Assembly (NCBI RefSeq): GCF_004359215.1
Contig: NC_090628.1
Location: forward strand, 1,651,755-1,695,265
DNA: 43,511 nucleotides
Direction of reading: 5' to 3'
Source of the DNA: Bremia lactucae
Lineage: Eukaryota; Oomycota; Peronosporomycetes; Peronosporales; Peronosporaceae
Shown: piece by piece, positions 7,170 through 20,600 of the stretch
Position numbering within the stretch: position 1 is the first letter of the stretch
Layout: the number at the start of each line of letters is the position of its first letter
Made by a program: the position numbers and the translations under genes
Notes under the pieces: model-generated
The model's input: only the letters and a program-made list of their open reading frames with translations
Databases searched by the model: none
What the model was told of the DNA's origin: nothing

Positions 7170-9917
7170 CTAAATGTCGGGCTTTACTATCTTTATCGTG
7201 TAAGCCTCAAGTATGTCGCCAGGTTGGAATTCGTCCGTGCCCGCAAGCTGTAGACCGCACTCTTGACCCTTATTCACCTCTGACACTTTCTGCTGGAAGT
7301 GGCGCATGGACGCCATATCGGCGTTCTCAACAATAATTTTGCCATTACGCACCAGTCGATACTTGGCTTGCATGTTCAGTGATCCAGAAGTAACTTTGCA
7401 ACCGGCAATGTTGGTAGTGCGAGTCCCAACAGTTGAAATTGGGAAGGACTGTTGCACTTCGGCCGAGCCAGTGACATCAAATACCACCACACCTTTAAGG
7501 TTTTCCTGAAGCAACTCCTTGATATCGTCCAGTAAGCTGTATACCACGCGGTGCTGGCGCAAAGACACTTGCTTCTGCAGCGCTTCTTGGTCAATCGAAG
7601 ATGGATGCTTGATATTAAACGAGAAGATTGTAGCACCGGTTGCTTCAGCCATGACAAGGTCCGACGATGTGACAGGTCCGACAGCGGACATGATGCACTT
7701 AATGGAGGCCTCATTGCTCGGCAAAGAAGCAATGAGCTCTTCGATAGCAGAAATGACTCCCACAGAGTCCGTTTTCACGATTATCGGGACGACATTCGCA
7801 ATATATCCCTCATCTCCAGGTTTTAAAGCTGCGACGCGCTTAATCTCTTCAGCAGCCTCCTGTCGTCGGACTTCCACTTGTTGCCATTTGCGACGAGCTC
7901 CGGCAAACTGACGACGGCGTCGCGGCCCAGGACTGTCACCACCCAAATTATCTGCTTCTTCCTCTTCAGCTTGTGCCATTTGGTCCCAGCGCATCATAGC
8001 CTTACGAGCTTCTACGACTTCCTTCGCACGATCTTCGGTCGACACCGACAGCAACGCTACACCACCTCCTGGCAATCCTTTCAATCCAATCACTCGCACA
8101 GCGTGACCAGGTGTCATACTCTTCACACGCTTTCCAGCTTGATCAACGAGAGCACGTATCTTTCCGTACTCTAGCCCACAGACGACAAATGAACCCTGCT
8201 TGAGCGTCCCCCACTTGACAATCGCGTCGACTTGGGTACCCACGCCTCGAGCAACATTTGCCTCAAGCACAATCGCTTCCCCTGCTGCCTGCGTATCTCC
8301 CCGCAGGTCAAGCATTTCAGCATGAAGAGCAATCGTCTCTTTGAGCTGGTCGAGGCCTTCGCCAGTCTTTCCAGACACACAGACCATGGGAGTGTCACCG
8401 CCCATACTTTCGACGACGATGCCTTGTTTCAGTAATTCGGAGCCTAGTCGATCCGTCACCTCTTTCTTGTCATGCTCATGCATATCCATCTTGGTGATTG
8501 CTACTACAAGCGGCACGTTATTTTTTAAAGCCAGCCGAGTCACTTCAATCGTCTGAGGGCGAACGCCATCGTCAGCTGCTACCACGAGGACAAGCAGATC
8601 TGTGAGCTCGGATCCACGAGACCGCATGTTGCTAAATGCCGCGTGACCCGGTGTATCAATGAAAGTCACCTGCGCATGAGTACCAAACTTCTTGCCCATG
8701 TCGACTGAGAAGGCTCCAATGCGTTGAGTGATCCCGCCTGCCTCCGTGTCTGCGATCTTCGACTTGCGCAGAGCATCGAGCAATGTCGTTTTGCCGTGAT
8801 CAACGTGACCCATGACCGTCACGACGGGTGGTCGTCGAGGAAACTCCGAGCTGTCTTTTGGTGGACTGGTCAGCTCAAGGTCGATAAAGTCCGGAGGTAG
8901 TAGCACTGGTATCATGTTTTGCGAGTCGACAACAAGCTCAGCAATGTCATTCGTCAAGACCGAGTCTTCCTGCAGTCGATTCTCCCCCAAATCTCGAAGT
9001 GCACGAAAGACTACACGCGTCTTGATACTCATGCGATCGGCCAAGTCTTTAACTGTAAGCGAAGTTGGAATTTCCACCTCTTGGGCTGGCAGCTCTTGTG
9101 CGGGCATGCGCTTGGCCTCTTTTCGTTGCTGTCTCTGTGAACGACGGCGTTCACGGTCTTCCGAATCGTTATGGCCTTCCCAATCAATGTCTCCAAATAA
9201 ATCTACTTCCGAGTCGAAGATGCTATTTTCAAACTGAAAGTTTTTAAGCAAATTACGTGAATTTTTCTTGCGCTTGGTGTTCATTTTTATTGCTTTTCGA
9301 CTTGAAGATGGTAAGGCTGTGCCATCGCTGTCACCATTGACAGAAAGACCCAAAGCCGCCAAGACTGTGGAAGGGTCACTGTTGCCTGAAAAGAGACTAG
9401 TCTTTTGGGGTTTCTGCCGCAGGTGCTTTGGCTGTCGCTTGATAAATGCTTCGTCTTCTTCCAATGCGTCGAGACCCAGCTGGGCTAATGGCAATTCCGA
9501 ATCGTCAGAGTCTTTACGCCTAGTTTCAATGCCGTCCACTAAGTCTAGCGACGAAGCTTTGCCTTTTGTCGCCTTTGGCTTGACCAGAGGCACATCTTCA
9601 AATACAAAGCTTAATAAATTTTGAAATTTGTTCGTGAATACTGTAGGCTCTTTGTCTGCCGACTTGACGGGACGGCGCCGCTTTGGTCGTTGCTTGTTTT
9701 TATTATGAGGTAAATTGAGACTCGCTTCGGTCTCGGTCAGTTGCGCTCCACGCGGCGGCTGCCGAAAGCCTTTAAAATGGCCTCGGGCGTGCGGCTTGGG
9801 CGAAGATGGAATACTTATGCTGCGTATACATAGCATTAATCTTGCGGAAGCCCGTGTGCGCAGATGCGCCGAGCGCCTCATAAGCGTCCATTGACCAGCT
9901 ATCATTGTATCTGCCAC
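7170..9917 (-). CDS. MTIF2: Mitochondrial translation initiation factor IF-2
   Basis: GTPase that positions the initiator tRNA on the small ribosomal subunit in mitochondria. Seen in 915 residues: an N-terminal arginine-rich presequence; a long low-complexity basic region; an IF-2 N-terminal helical domain with SLTVKDLADRMSIKTRVVFRAL at about 285-310; then the G domain with G1 GHVDHGKT at about 366-373, the switch region GGITQRIGAF, G3 DTPGHAAF at about 419 and G4 TKMD at about 474. The C-terminal IF-2 domains follow, including VVPIIVKTDSVGVISAIEEL and a last beta-barrel ending QPGDILEAYTI. The first ATG gives MADTMIAGQW; the Met at residue 13 (position 9881) begins MRRSAHLRTRASARLML, a more typical mitochondrial presequence, and may be the real start. 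No intron needed. Next gene upstream on this strand is the elongase, 395 bp away. Confidence 0.93.
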   Translation of the reverse strand: MADTMIAGQWTLMRRSAHLRTRASARLMLCIRSISIPSSPKPHARGHFKGFRQPPRGAQLTETEASLNLPHNKNKQRPKRRRPVKSADKEPTVFTNKFQNLLSFVFEDVPLVKPKATKGKASSLDLVDGIETRRKDSDDSELPLAQLGLDALEEDEAFIKRQPKHLRQKPQKTSLFSGNSDPSTVLAALGLSVNGDSDGTALPSSSRKAIKMNTKRKKNSRNLLKNFQFENSIFDSEVDLFGDIDWEGHNDSEDRERRRSQRQQRKEAKRMPAQELPAQEVEIPTSLTVKDLADRMSIKTRVVFRALRDLGENRLQEDSVLTNDIAELVVDSQNMIPVLLPPDFIDLELTSPPKDSSEFPRRPPVVTVMGHVDHGKTTLLDALRKSKIADTEAGGITQRIGAFSVDMGKKFGTHAQVTFIDTPGHAAFSNMRSRGSELTDLLVLVVAADDGVRPQTIEVTRLALKNNVPLVVAITKMDMHEHDKKEVTDRLGSELLKQGIVVESMGGDTPMVCVSGKTGEGLDQLKETIALHAEMLDLRGDTQAAGEAIVLEANVARGVGTQVDAIVKWGTLKQGSFVVCGLEYGKIRALVDQAGKRVKSMTPGHAVRVIGLKGLPGGGVALLSVSTEDRAKEVVEARKAMMRWDQMAQAEEEEADNLGGDSPGPRRRRQFAGARRKWQQVEVRRQEAAEEIKRVAALKPGDEGYIANVVPIIVKTDSVGVISAIEELIASLPSNEASIKCIMSAVGPVTSSDLVMAEATGATIFSFNIKHPSSIDQEALQKQVSLRQHRVVYSLLDDIKELLQENLKGVVVFDVTGSAEVQQSFPISTVGTRTTNIAGCKVTSGSLNMQAKYRLVRNGKIIVENADMASMRHFQQKVSEVNKGQECGLQLAGTDEFQPGDILEAYTIKIVKPDI

Positions 9918-10311
9918 TTGGTTGGTGTACAGAACATCCCAAAAGTTGCATGTTGTAACTAAAATATTGAGCCTTGTTTACAACTTCAGCTATTAAGTAA
10001 CAACAAAGTGCAGCGATCTGACAATGAAGTACGGTGAGCATTTATTGACAAGGAATCGCTTAGCAAGTAAAATATGTTAGAAACCTTTTAATGACAGTAG
10101 GAAAGGAGATTTAGTTCCAACAAAATTGGCGTACATTTGTGAGAAAAGTTTAAATTCCAATCGACGCTTTAATTGGGATTTATAAGCATGTAAACATCGA
10201 CAGCAATCTTAAAACCTATTGCCAGCATAATTAGTTCGCATGGAATGTGTGCACCAACTGTAATTGCCAATTTTTATACATTGAATTCTACGTCTTCGCA
10301 GTCATGGCTTC
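9918..10311. other. Intergenic between elongase and IF-2 genes
   Basis: About 395 bp, A/T-rich, between the stop of the elongase and the first ATG of IF-2. It must contain the elongase 3' end and IF-2 promoter. A minus-strand frame runs into it from the IF-2 start region but has no recognisable content. Confidence 0.5.
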
Positions 10312-11367
10312 TTATTGAGTCTTAGACTTTGTTGCTAGCGACTTGCGAGGCTTAAAGCAGTAAGACTTGATGAAGAAATTCATAAAAAGCCAGAAGAGCG
10401 ACTGGATGTAGATGAGGTAAATGACGGGAACTTTTGGTGGAAAGTTCTTGCAGGAGCGCGACACCATAAGGTATCCTTGCACATTCATCATGACGAATTG
10501 AATCAACTGCATCGCCGTGAGGTATTTTTTCCACCAAATGTCGCGCGTATGCGCGCTCACAAAGTAGTACATGTACATGATGGTGTGGATGAAGCCATTT
10601 AGGATGACTGTAGCGTAGATATCCCCGTCATAGGCAACTCGAAAATTCATGAAGTAAATCTATTGGCATGGAAAAATTCATGAGCACTTTGTTAACTACC
10701 GATTATAAAAAATTAAATAGCACTTTTACCGCAAAGATAGTCAAGTGGTGGTACACATGCAGAAACGAAAGCTGCTTCCACTTTTTCCCGAAAATTATGA
10801 AGAGAGTGTCGAAAAAGTCCAGAATCTTCGAAAGGTAGAACATGTAGAGCACATTGCCCATAACGGGATTTTCAGCATTAAAAGCGTTGCATGGCGTGGC
10901 AGAGTATCCCTAAAGTAGCCAAACATGCGAATTTAGATGAAAAGAAATTAGAAGGGTGTAAGAGCTTGCAGCTTGACGTACATTACGATAGGCCAAAATT
11001 GCAGCTTCCATACACATGTATGAGCACAGCACGACTTGCAGCGGGTTGTAAATGAACTGCAGTGGACTTGTATTCATCGCAGGGACGCCTGCTTTCATGA
11101 TTAGCTACAAGAAGCATATTAAAATGATCCCGATGTTAGTTAGAAATAGACTTCTTTCTCGATCCGAGGACTTGAATGACGTACCGTGCCAATAACGACA
11201 AAGGAGACATAAGCAACACAGATGGCGAAGGCTGTGGCAAAGTCGGCGCCAGGTAGATCTCGCATTGGCGAAAGCTTGTATTGCCCTGAGGGGTCAGCCC
11301 AGTCGAGAAAGAGCGTCTCCTGGGCGTCAGCCCATTGCTTGTAACTACGTAAAACCTCGGCGGCCAT
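10312..11367 (-). CDS. ELO-family fatty-acid elongase (PUFA type), four exons
   Basis: 3-ketoacyl-CoA synthase of the ER elongation system. Exons on the minus strand: 11185-11367, 10982-11104, 10730-10909 and 10312-10659. The introns are 80, 72 and 70 bp with GTACGT, GTACGT and GTAAAA donors and TAG acceptors. Joined, they give 277 residues with all junctions between codons. Seen: YLSKILDFFDTLFIIFGKK, WKQLSFLHVYHH with the catalytic HXXHH box at residues 153-157, FRVAYDGDIYA, HTIMYMYYF, and several hydrophobic segments. The tail ends KSKTQ, a KXKXX ER-retrieval signal. The DFFDT and HVYHH blocks resemble delta-6/delta-5 PUFA elongases of oomycetes and Mortierella; substrate choice cannot be read from sequence. 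The giant gene ends 333 bp upstream on the same strand. Confidence 0.92.
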
Positions 11368-11699
11368 CGCAGGATTCTGTGACGTGCCTTGAATTCCGTT
11401 CTGAAATTAAGATACTCACATCGCCAACCACACAAACGATTTTCTCCTGGAATGTGAACTTATTGGCTGAAACTCGTCAACTTCAATTTTAAATATGGAA
11501 ATTATAGCTTCCTGCAAATTTGAATTCCATCAATTTAATTTTAATGAACATACCAAACAGCAATCCGACGGAAATCTGAAATAATCACAAATACAGTAAT
11601 AGCAAACAGAATTTGTCCACCTTACAATTATAATGGTGCTAGAGCCAGAAGCAAGGCAAAAAAAATTATTTGTTGACATACATTTGACACAAAGGAACC
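11368..11699. other. Intergenic between giant gene and elongase
   Basis: About 330 bp, A/T-rich, shared by the 3' flank of the giant gene and the promoter of the elongase. On the minus strand a CCAAT occurs near 11457-11461. No coding or RNA gene recognised. Confidence 0.5.
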
Positions 11700-14600
11700 T
11701 CAAAATCGTGTTGACGCCAGATCGGGACGCGCGCGATTGCACACTTCGCAGTAGAAGTTCGTCATGAGGTTAAAAAATGTGCAGCCGCCCTGCTCACCAG
11801 CGCACATCCACATACCACGTGGCACGCCTCGCTGACCGTCCATAGTAAGCTCGCATATGGCGCAGCTTTCGTCTTCCGGCTGGTTGATGAAAGTGCACTT
11901 GCCACAGCGCCAGCCCTGTCGTTGCAGTTGACGACAAGCGTCCTGGTCCTGAAGCTTCGGATCGGGCTCGTTGCATGCCCCACATACGACCGCAGTGCTT
12001 TCGTTCACGAACGTACATATGGGACAGCTCCACAACGACTCAGAATCGAGACTATCCACACCACCAGCAGTCTCTCGGATCTTTTCAAGAAACGCGTTTG
12101 CCATTTCTTCTCGAGAGATATTAAATGCTGCACAGATCGCCTCTATCGAAATGCATTGCTCATGGTCCTTTTTGTCAGTCTTTGAACGAGCGTTTGCTAT
12201 TAAATCAATGATCTCGTGAAGCTCCTTTGACGAGAATCCAAGATGAAAACTCTCAAAACACTTGTGAACTTGTTCAAAACTCAGTTGATCGTCCTCATCT
12301 TCATCAAACTGGCGCAGCGCTACTGCTAGATGAAGTGCAGCCGTGGAAGGTTTTGAATCTCTCGCTTTAACTCTCTTTTTCTGATGCTGCAGTTGTTTCC
12401 GTCCAAGGCTCTGCTGGAATTGCTGTAGACGTGCACGCGCTGTCAGCAAATGCCATTCATTCGGAGCGGTGAAGACCTTTGCCAGCGGTGTGTCTCCCCA
12501 CAAGTGGCGTTCGCGGAGTCGTAGACGCAGAAGACACTCAAAAAACTCAAGCCGTGAATTAATCGGCACAGCAGCCAAGCCTTCAAGTAGCAGACCGAGT
12601 TTCCTCGGACTGAAGTACATTTCATTATTAAAAAAGCGCAAACACTCGACCCCGACGGCAATTGTTCTGTCACGATGTTTCAGCTCTATTAAGACAGCGG
12701 AGTCAGCCTTCCGTGACCAAGATGAAAAAATTGAAGAGCTGTCGACGACCTCGCCTTCACTTGTTCGGAGCTTCACCTGACTTATCTGAAATACAGGGTG
12801 TTTTGTATGAATCATGCGACGAATCGTTTCTGCTTCAGCGAGCGACAATGTCGCCATATAGACAGGCATCTTACTTGTCGCGACAGCTACGGCATTTTTT
12901 AATGCATCAGAAACGGATTCTGGACTTGTTGAAGCAATGACAGCTGCCGCCTGAATAGCCTTCACTGCGATATCATTTGCATTACATTTAGATCCATCTG
13001 AAGCCAAAAATGCCCGAAAGAGCTGCTGCACAAGCGCTTTCATCGATTCTTGATAAAGTTGCGGAGACCATTCCAAAATAAACCCAATGTTTTTCAAGCG
13101 GCGCTCGCCAAGGCCAATCCATCGACGTCGGTAAAAATTACCAGACATGAGCAACTCCGCAGGGAAAGCAAGCTTTGGACAATCTGAGTGGGCTTGGAAT
13201 TGGGCAAACGGGTAAAATACGCTTGCCTCGTCGAGTATTAAAGAACTGATCGTTACCTCGTCACTTTCAGTGGTTAAAGCCTCAGCTACTTTCGGAGGTT
13301 GACCAAGTATAGAGGCACTCCACGGAATTGGGTGTTCGTCGTCACGCGTGAACGCACTCATTTTTTGCTCTTCTTGCTCTGCTTCCTCCTCAGCCTCTTC
13401 TTCTGCTTCAGCCTCATTCTCGTGCACAACCTCAGCAGTAAGTCGTAAATCGCCTTGCTGAGGCTCAATTCCCGATGAATGGGCCAAGCGTTGCTTCACA
13501 GCAGCAACACGAAAACTTTCCTCCTCAGTCTTTACAAACTCATCGTGATTTCGAATGAGCTCTTCGATGATGTCAAGCAATTGCTTCCTTAAAGGGACAA
13601 CGGCATCCACGGTGTAAGAGATCTCCACGCGGAATATTGCGATACACTTGCGAAGCCAAGCTTTACTACTGTCACTTCGGTAGTCAATAAATCTTCGCAG
13701 TCGGGACGATAACGAAGACTTGTTTATAGATGCAGTTTCAATTTCATCTAGCAAATAGCGAAGAGCACTTGTTCTCCATGTGTTGTTAAGCTCTTGCAGC
13801 GACAGCTGGACAAGCTGCATCGACTCTGTTCGCATTGAATTAATGAGAAGCCATGCCGGCACAAATACGAGAAATTCTTGTAGCCGATCTTGTGCTGTGC
13901 CCTGGGAGTTCATTTCGACGCAAGCAAGTCTCATTTCGTGGCGAATACGATTTTCTACTTCCGGTATTAGATACAGACAAATAGACTGCCCCGTAGTAAT
14001 ACCGCGCATACGATAAGCTCCCTGGGCATAGTCACGAAAGGTCATGTCCTTGCCTAATGTGAGGATAGCTCGCGCGTTGACGCACTGCTTAATGTCCATT
14101 CCAACTGTATGCACTTGGTCATAAAATGTGAATCTCTTACTTGGACTTAAACCACACTGCACTAACGGCATGGGTGCATTGTGATCACGTAGCAAAATAA
14201 ACTGGCGATCGTTTTCATCCAAATACACAACTCCTTCCATATCGTTGGGAAGCTCTTTCAGCAAAAATGACGCAACTTCTTGATTGTCGAAACCTGTAAT
14301 TAGTGCTCCTGTATCAATTAGCGCATGCACCGGGGGATTTGCATGGGCGATATCCAAAAGCAATTTTCGGGCCGTCCACTCAACTTTGCGCTCGATTGTT
14401 ACAATGCGCTTATTAGTGAGAGCTCCAAATATGCTGCCATCACTTCGGGGTTCGTAGTGACATTCACCCAAGTCTAGTGGTAACAAATTAGATGGCGTCC
14501 CTGAAAATCCAATCCGTTTCGCAAATAGTGAATTGCTGCCAAGTTCATGGCCGCAAGCAGTAATTTTCAGCTTTTGAAAGTTCATGCACGAAGGAAATAT

Positions 14601-17600
14601 GTGTTGCCGAACATAGTAGTGGACTAAACTTGCAAGCTTCGCTATCAAGAGGTGAAGCCGAGACACTTGTGCTGAATCGTGAAGCTGGAAAAGGGGCAGC
14701 GGAAGCACGCCACCAAAATCATGATGCTTCTCCGGGGACAGTTCACCTAGGCCCATTTGAACCCACTCGCACAACCTTAAACAGGCTGGGCGCTGATCAC
14801 GTGGTCCGAGCTGGCGCCCGAAGTCCTGCTTCAATTGCGACACAATACGCACAAGATCAGAAGCGCGAATGCCTTCATGCCGATAGGCAAGAATAGTCAA
14901 CCCAATTAACACGTCGGGATGAGCAAATTCAGACGAGCGACTTGGAACATCTTTGCCAATAAACGGCACTGCAAGCATCATCCTTGAATGCGTTTTCCCT
15001 ACACTATTTCCGAAATTAGCAGCTGCTTGGTAGCTTCCTCGTAAGAGTCCATAGGAAACCCGATTAATCTTAGAAAGGATGTGAGGCAACATAGTATGCA
15101 ACCAATCGCGCGCAAGATTAAGCAGCTTTATCGAAGCCTCTGACAGAGCATTTTCAATATCATATCGAATCGAAGAATTGCTATGTAGGTCTGAGGGGGA
15201 GCACTCGATGTAAAATTTTAACCGATCAACTGGTATCTCCAATTTGCCGACACGAATGAGCTTCAACAGCCATTCCATAGCGAGTTCTGACAACAGCGGT
15301 AGCATTCGTAATTCATAAAATTCCATATCTAGCAGCACAAGATGCGGGAAGCGCTGCAGCGTATGGGCAGAGTAGCCATTATCCAGCACGGCATGTAATC
15401 GAGAGATTAAATCAAATTGATCATTTGAACTGTGAGGCATGGTGAGTATTGCGTCGATTAGATAGATTGGTAATTCCCATCGATTTGCAGCAAGATCGAT
15501 GGGGATCTTGGTGCCAATAGGAAAATTAAGCTCCGACCGGAGTGGGTGCAACAACACATCCACCTCGTCCATAATTAAAATGCCGTTCTGCCAAAGCCTC
15601 AGCGTCTTGTACAATTCATCAGCCATCGCGGAACGATCTTCCAGCACGCGTCTGAGACGCCTTGTGTTTTGCGATGCAGAGGCGATTGGTAGCATAATAA
15701 TATCAGTCGACCCCTCTATTGAATGCAGCAACTCTACAAGTTTGAGCATCATCGATTTTATCGACTCTGGAGAAGCACATACGACATCGCCATGACGACG
15801 AGCACGGTCTAGCTTCTTGAAGACTTGCGAGGCAAAAATCGGATCATCACTTACGGCGCGATCAAACTCGAAGGTGAAAATCCGCTTGAGGAAGATACTA
15901 TTGCTGAAGCGGTTTCGTAAAACTTGACGAGACTGTTCCAAAAGGGCTGTTGGCATGACGTGCATCACAAGATGCTCCTTGTCTGCGAGGATGTAGGAAA
16001 GAAGAGGCCCGACGACGGTTGTTTTGCCAGCGCCCATGATCATTTGTTGTACACGAGAATTTCCTTTTGCTAAGCTCATTGTAAAGCTATCGATCATTTG
16101 TACTTGCCGATCACGGAGCAATATGTCGAATACATATTCAAATACCAAGTAGCGTGGGTCAAATCGCCAACCCGAGGACTTTTGTTGACCATAGTCGTGG
16201 AGGTAATGCCGCTTTGAAAGCAAAATCCCAGCTAAGTCTCGAGAAGCTTGACATGTTATCTTAATTTTACGCGAGTAATCATCTGCATATTGAGAAGTTA
16301 GAGAACTGAGATACTCGACAAGAGTACTAGCTGCTTGTATCGTTCGATTTAAATGTATAATACGGCTGCAGGTGAATAGCAGCAGCGATAACTCCTCAAT
16401 CAAGTGTGAAGTCGCGATTTTTACAAAAGGATTTCGAGCCCTTAAATCTGCTTCAAACGAGTTGGATGCCAAAAGGGATGTAAGAAAGGCGAAATTTACT
16501 CGAGGATAAATACCAATGCGTCGCTGAATCGCAAAGCGATCAGCAGCTCCAGTATTTTCAGCACCTTCATGAACATCGCATCGAATCTCGTTCAGCAAAA
16601 TCTCAAGCCTCAGAATTCCTTCGTCGACCATTTTGCGGTCACTCGTTCTCATTTTACCACAAACAAATATCAGCTTTTGAAGTAGATCAGTACTTGACCT
16701 TCTAAGAGACTCTTTACTTGGCAGTTGCAATTCCATTGGAGTTACGCCCGCAATAAATGCGTCTTTGCTTTTATTTACTTCGTGAGCATTGATAGTGATG
16801 TCATCACGAAGTCTCTTGAGCAAATCCTTCGCTGCGGCGGTCTGAGCAACTGGATGATCTGACAAATCGAACGGCAACTTTTCGTCTGCCTCGGTTTCTG
16901 GGTCGCAATAGGTAATAAAACGCTTCACGTCGATTGCATCAAGCGGAAACTCCGGATTTACGAAGCAGCCTTTAGGCGTTGCATATACACGCTCGCTACA
17001 CGATGCATTTGACGCGTCGAAATTCTGTTTGTCATTCTTGGGAGCAATAACTGTCTTAAACACATGGTCAGTAGAATGGTGTAGTTCACCAAATTGAGTT
17101 TTGATAGGGTCAACAACTCGGGCCTGATGGTCTTCCGATTCGAGTCTCGATAAAAATTCCATCTCACCGAAGTTAAAGAAATGCTTTAGCAACGTCTCTG
17201 CCGTCGTCTTGGAGTACAAATTCGCACCTTGAGATAGCAAGCGCGTACTTTCCTGGTCATGCGGAGATACAGCCCATCGTTTCTGAGGATATGCAATCAT
17301 CATGGCTAATTGCGCCATTGCATACAGCGGTGCACTCTCTTCTTCGCCATCACTAACGGTTTCACGACCCCATTTTGACAGCTTTAAGTGAAGGAAACGT
17401 GCAAATAAATTCCCGAGCGATTGGGAGCAATCATCGCCGCCCATGCGAACGACAAGCTCCTCATTCAGGCATTCGTACAAAAAAAGAAAGCCGAGGCCTC
17501 GATTTGTTCCGCTAATCTCATCACCAACAACCGCACAATTCCACACAATTTGACCCGCTTCTTCTCCATCAATCAAGAACTTTTCGATCAAGAATTCATG

Positions 17601-20600
17601 CTTTGGTCGATTATATCTTACAGTTGAAAGTTTTTTTCCATATGTAAAAAGATGGCGCTTGCTTAACAAGCAAAGCTTCTTCCAGGGTTGACCGCCAATG
17701 CGCGGTCGGGGCAGCTTGAATTCAACTACAGTATCGACATTTGTGTTAACGTGGCCACAGAATTTCTTGCGCAGCAATAATAGTGGGGACTGCAGTTGGC
17801 ATTGCGCCAAAGCCTCCTCTTCTTCTTCTAATGTAAGCTTGCCGAAAGCGTCGACATGATTTCTTGTCGTGAGGTAGTCATGTAACTCACGACTCAGTGT
17901 CCACGGGGCCTTGTTATCACTGTAAATGATGCACAGCGACAAACGAATGCGACATGCACACGCATTCGGGTGTCGGTCGCCTACCGTTTTTGACAATTGC
18001 TCAAACACATGCTTTTCCTCGTCAGTAAACTTTACGTCTATGTTGCATCCCGTGATCATCTCCATTGCTGCTGCGTAGTTATGGTTTAACATGCTAGTAA
18101 GAATAAGATACAGCTTCGAGCTAAACGAAGGCAGAAGCAAAAACGTGTGACTTGAATGCACAGGATACGTATAAAATTTCGTTTCCATTGCCTGCTGCCA
18201 GACCACCGAGCTTCGGTCGCTAACGAGGACGGAAGAAAAAGGGTCTCCAAGAATTACGGGACTATACAAATCGTGATTAGGACAAATAAGCATCAGATCT
18301 GTAGTGTCCGACTCTAGGACAATACAATTTGATGCAATCTTCACAAGTTTGCAAAGATACTTGGAGCTATCAGGAATTGCAACATTTAAATTGCTAACAA
18401 ACCAGCCGTTCTGATCCATTACATATAGGCGAATACGTTCACCCACTAATTCTTTTTTAGGTTGAAGCTTCAATTTTAACCTTGGAAGCTCAATAAAAGC
18501 GATGGAGGATAAACCAGGAGTTACGAGTCCTTCATTGCTATTGTAACACCAGACTAAAATATGCGAAAGATTTTCCACGCGGCCAAGTAATACAGACAAT
18601 AGAAAAATGTCGTCATTACCATGTGCCGAGCAGGCTTCGAGAAGGCTTAAAAGATATAAAGTTTCCCCGGCAACTTCTTCAGCAACTTCAAGGGCGTCAT
18701 TAACACTTTTAGGTTCTTTCGAGCCTTCTTCAATTTTTATTGGTGTTAGCCATTCCGTTGCTGAGCCGCCCGATTGTGATTTATTGCCAGCATTGGCTGT
18801 CCTTTCAAACTCAATACAACTAGAAGGTTCACATATCCACGCCTTCGCTAATTCCAAATCATTGCTAAATAGGTCCAAAGCATATTCAATAACAGCTCGT
18901 GTATGTGACCCTTCCAAACTCATCAGAAGTCCAATATTATGCTCCTTGTGCTCCTTAAAACTATAAGCGACTTCGCCAGATACCCCCAATTCTTCAGCGT
19001 CAACAATACATTTTTGGTTGTTTTCGTCAAGAAGCCATTGGGCTGCCAAATCCACAATGTAATGATTATTGCGCAGTGCAAGCATGCAAGCTGTGTTCGA
19101 AAAACCCATGGCCATTAGTTGGACCACGTTATCGTCAGTTACCACATTAGAATCTGGCGATTGACAGAGAGAAGTCTCAACTGCTGCTCTGTCCGGTGCC
19201 CGATTTGAGGCTGGAGGAGGCTGCATATGGCTGCTGGCTGCTGAGCGCGCTTTTTCATCCGCATCACGGTGAATGTGCGAAAAGGTTGTCAAGATCGATT
19301 TTCGGCGAATGCAAGCTTCTCCAGTTTTTGTTAGATCAACCTCTACACGATACCGAAACCACTGGGATTTCGAATCTAATGGTTCTCCTCGAATTCGTCT
19401 ATCCTCGCCAATCCAAAAGCGAAAATTTTCCAATAAACAGCTAGGAACAACACCTTGCAAAAGGCGTGGAGGGACGTACTGTTCACTGCCATTGAGCAAC
19501 TGATTATTGCGCAGAATTACTAGGGAACCACCACGCATTTGACGTTCAGACGGCTCACCTCTTATTTCAAGCAGCGCTGGATCTACTGGGCCTTGATCAA
19601 AAGAGACATTAAGAGGAAAGCTGTGGAGACTTAAGCAAGAATTTGACGTGAAAATTAGCTTGCGATAAAGTCTGCGTCCGTGTGAGATAAGTGCATACAT
19701 GTGAATCACTTTCATTGACCGATACGCTACTATTTCCTTAAAAGTCGACAGATAGTCCTTTTCGTTATCATTCGAACTTCGGTCAAGGCCGATCAGCCTT
19801 ATAGTTTCTGATTCCGCTGATAATGGGTTGCTTGAAAGAAACAATGTGTATGGCAATCTTTTCTCGTCGGGTTCTGAAGGATAAAGAAGACGAAGTGTAC
19901 TGCCTACGAGATCAACGAACCACTGTTCATCGGCATGCGGATGTTCTTCTTCCGAGTAGATGTCGAATGGACGCGTAAATATCTGCTCAAGGTACAGAAA
20001 TCCATCATCACCACTCTGATTGGCTTTAGACTCTTGATCTTTTTTAGAGGGAAGAGTACTTTCAACACGACGCGTGCCACATACTTCACATAAAGCATTG
20101 ACATTATCACCATTAAAGTTCGCGCACGTACAAGCTCGGCACTCCCAGTACATCTTAAGCTCTTGGAGATTGTTACAAGGATTATCTAAGCTCATTGATG
20201 CAAGCGCCACTGGAGCGCCGACTCCTTGGTCTATCTCACGGGGCGGATCATCCCATTCGACAAGCTGGAAATTAGAATTCACAATATTGACCCAAAGGCG
20301 ATGTTCCTGGCGAGCAACAAGACCACAATGGAGAGATTTACTCCCAAAAATGATCTTGAAGTCGGCATGTTGGGTCATCGAGTCTGGCACAGGTTTAAGC
20401 TCATCATTCCTCCACAATAGTTTACCGGTCTGAACGTCTAGGTTTATTTCTTGCAGATGACAGCTGTATTTACCTGCACCCCCGACTTCAGATACGTCTA
20501 TCCATTCCCAAGAGTCGTGTTGGTCGTCGGAACAGATAGCAATCCGAGCAATGTCAGTCAGAATTTTATTTCGAGTTGCTTTTTGAAGTCCAACAAGCCA

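Noticed and set aside
7730..7760. A 9-bp inverted repeat with a short loop inside IF-2 (CTCATTGCT ... AGCAATGAG)
   Set aside because: Single case in a host gene and compatible with chance. It was kept in mind as a control showing that isolated stems occur outside the retroelements.
7519..7911. Plus-strand open frame opposite IF-2
   Set aside because: Antisense of the conserved IF-2 C-terminal domains; no motif of its own. The same holds for the other plus-strand frames between 7300 and 9620.
11398..11420. GT...AG pair upstream of the elongase start that could suggest a further intron
   Set aside because: It would be only about 19 bp, far below the 69-80 bp of the introns seen in this window.
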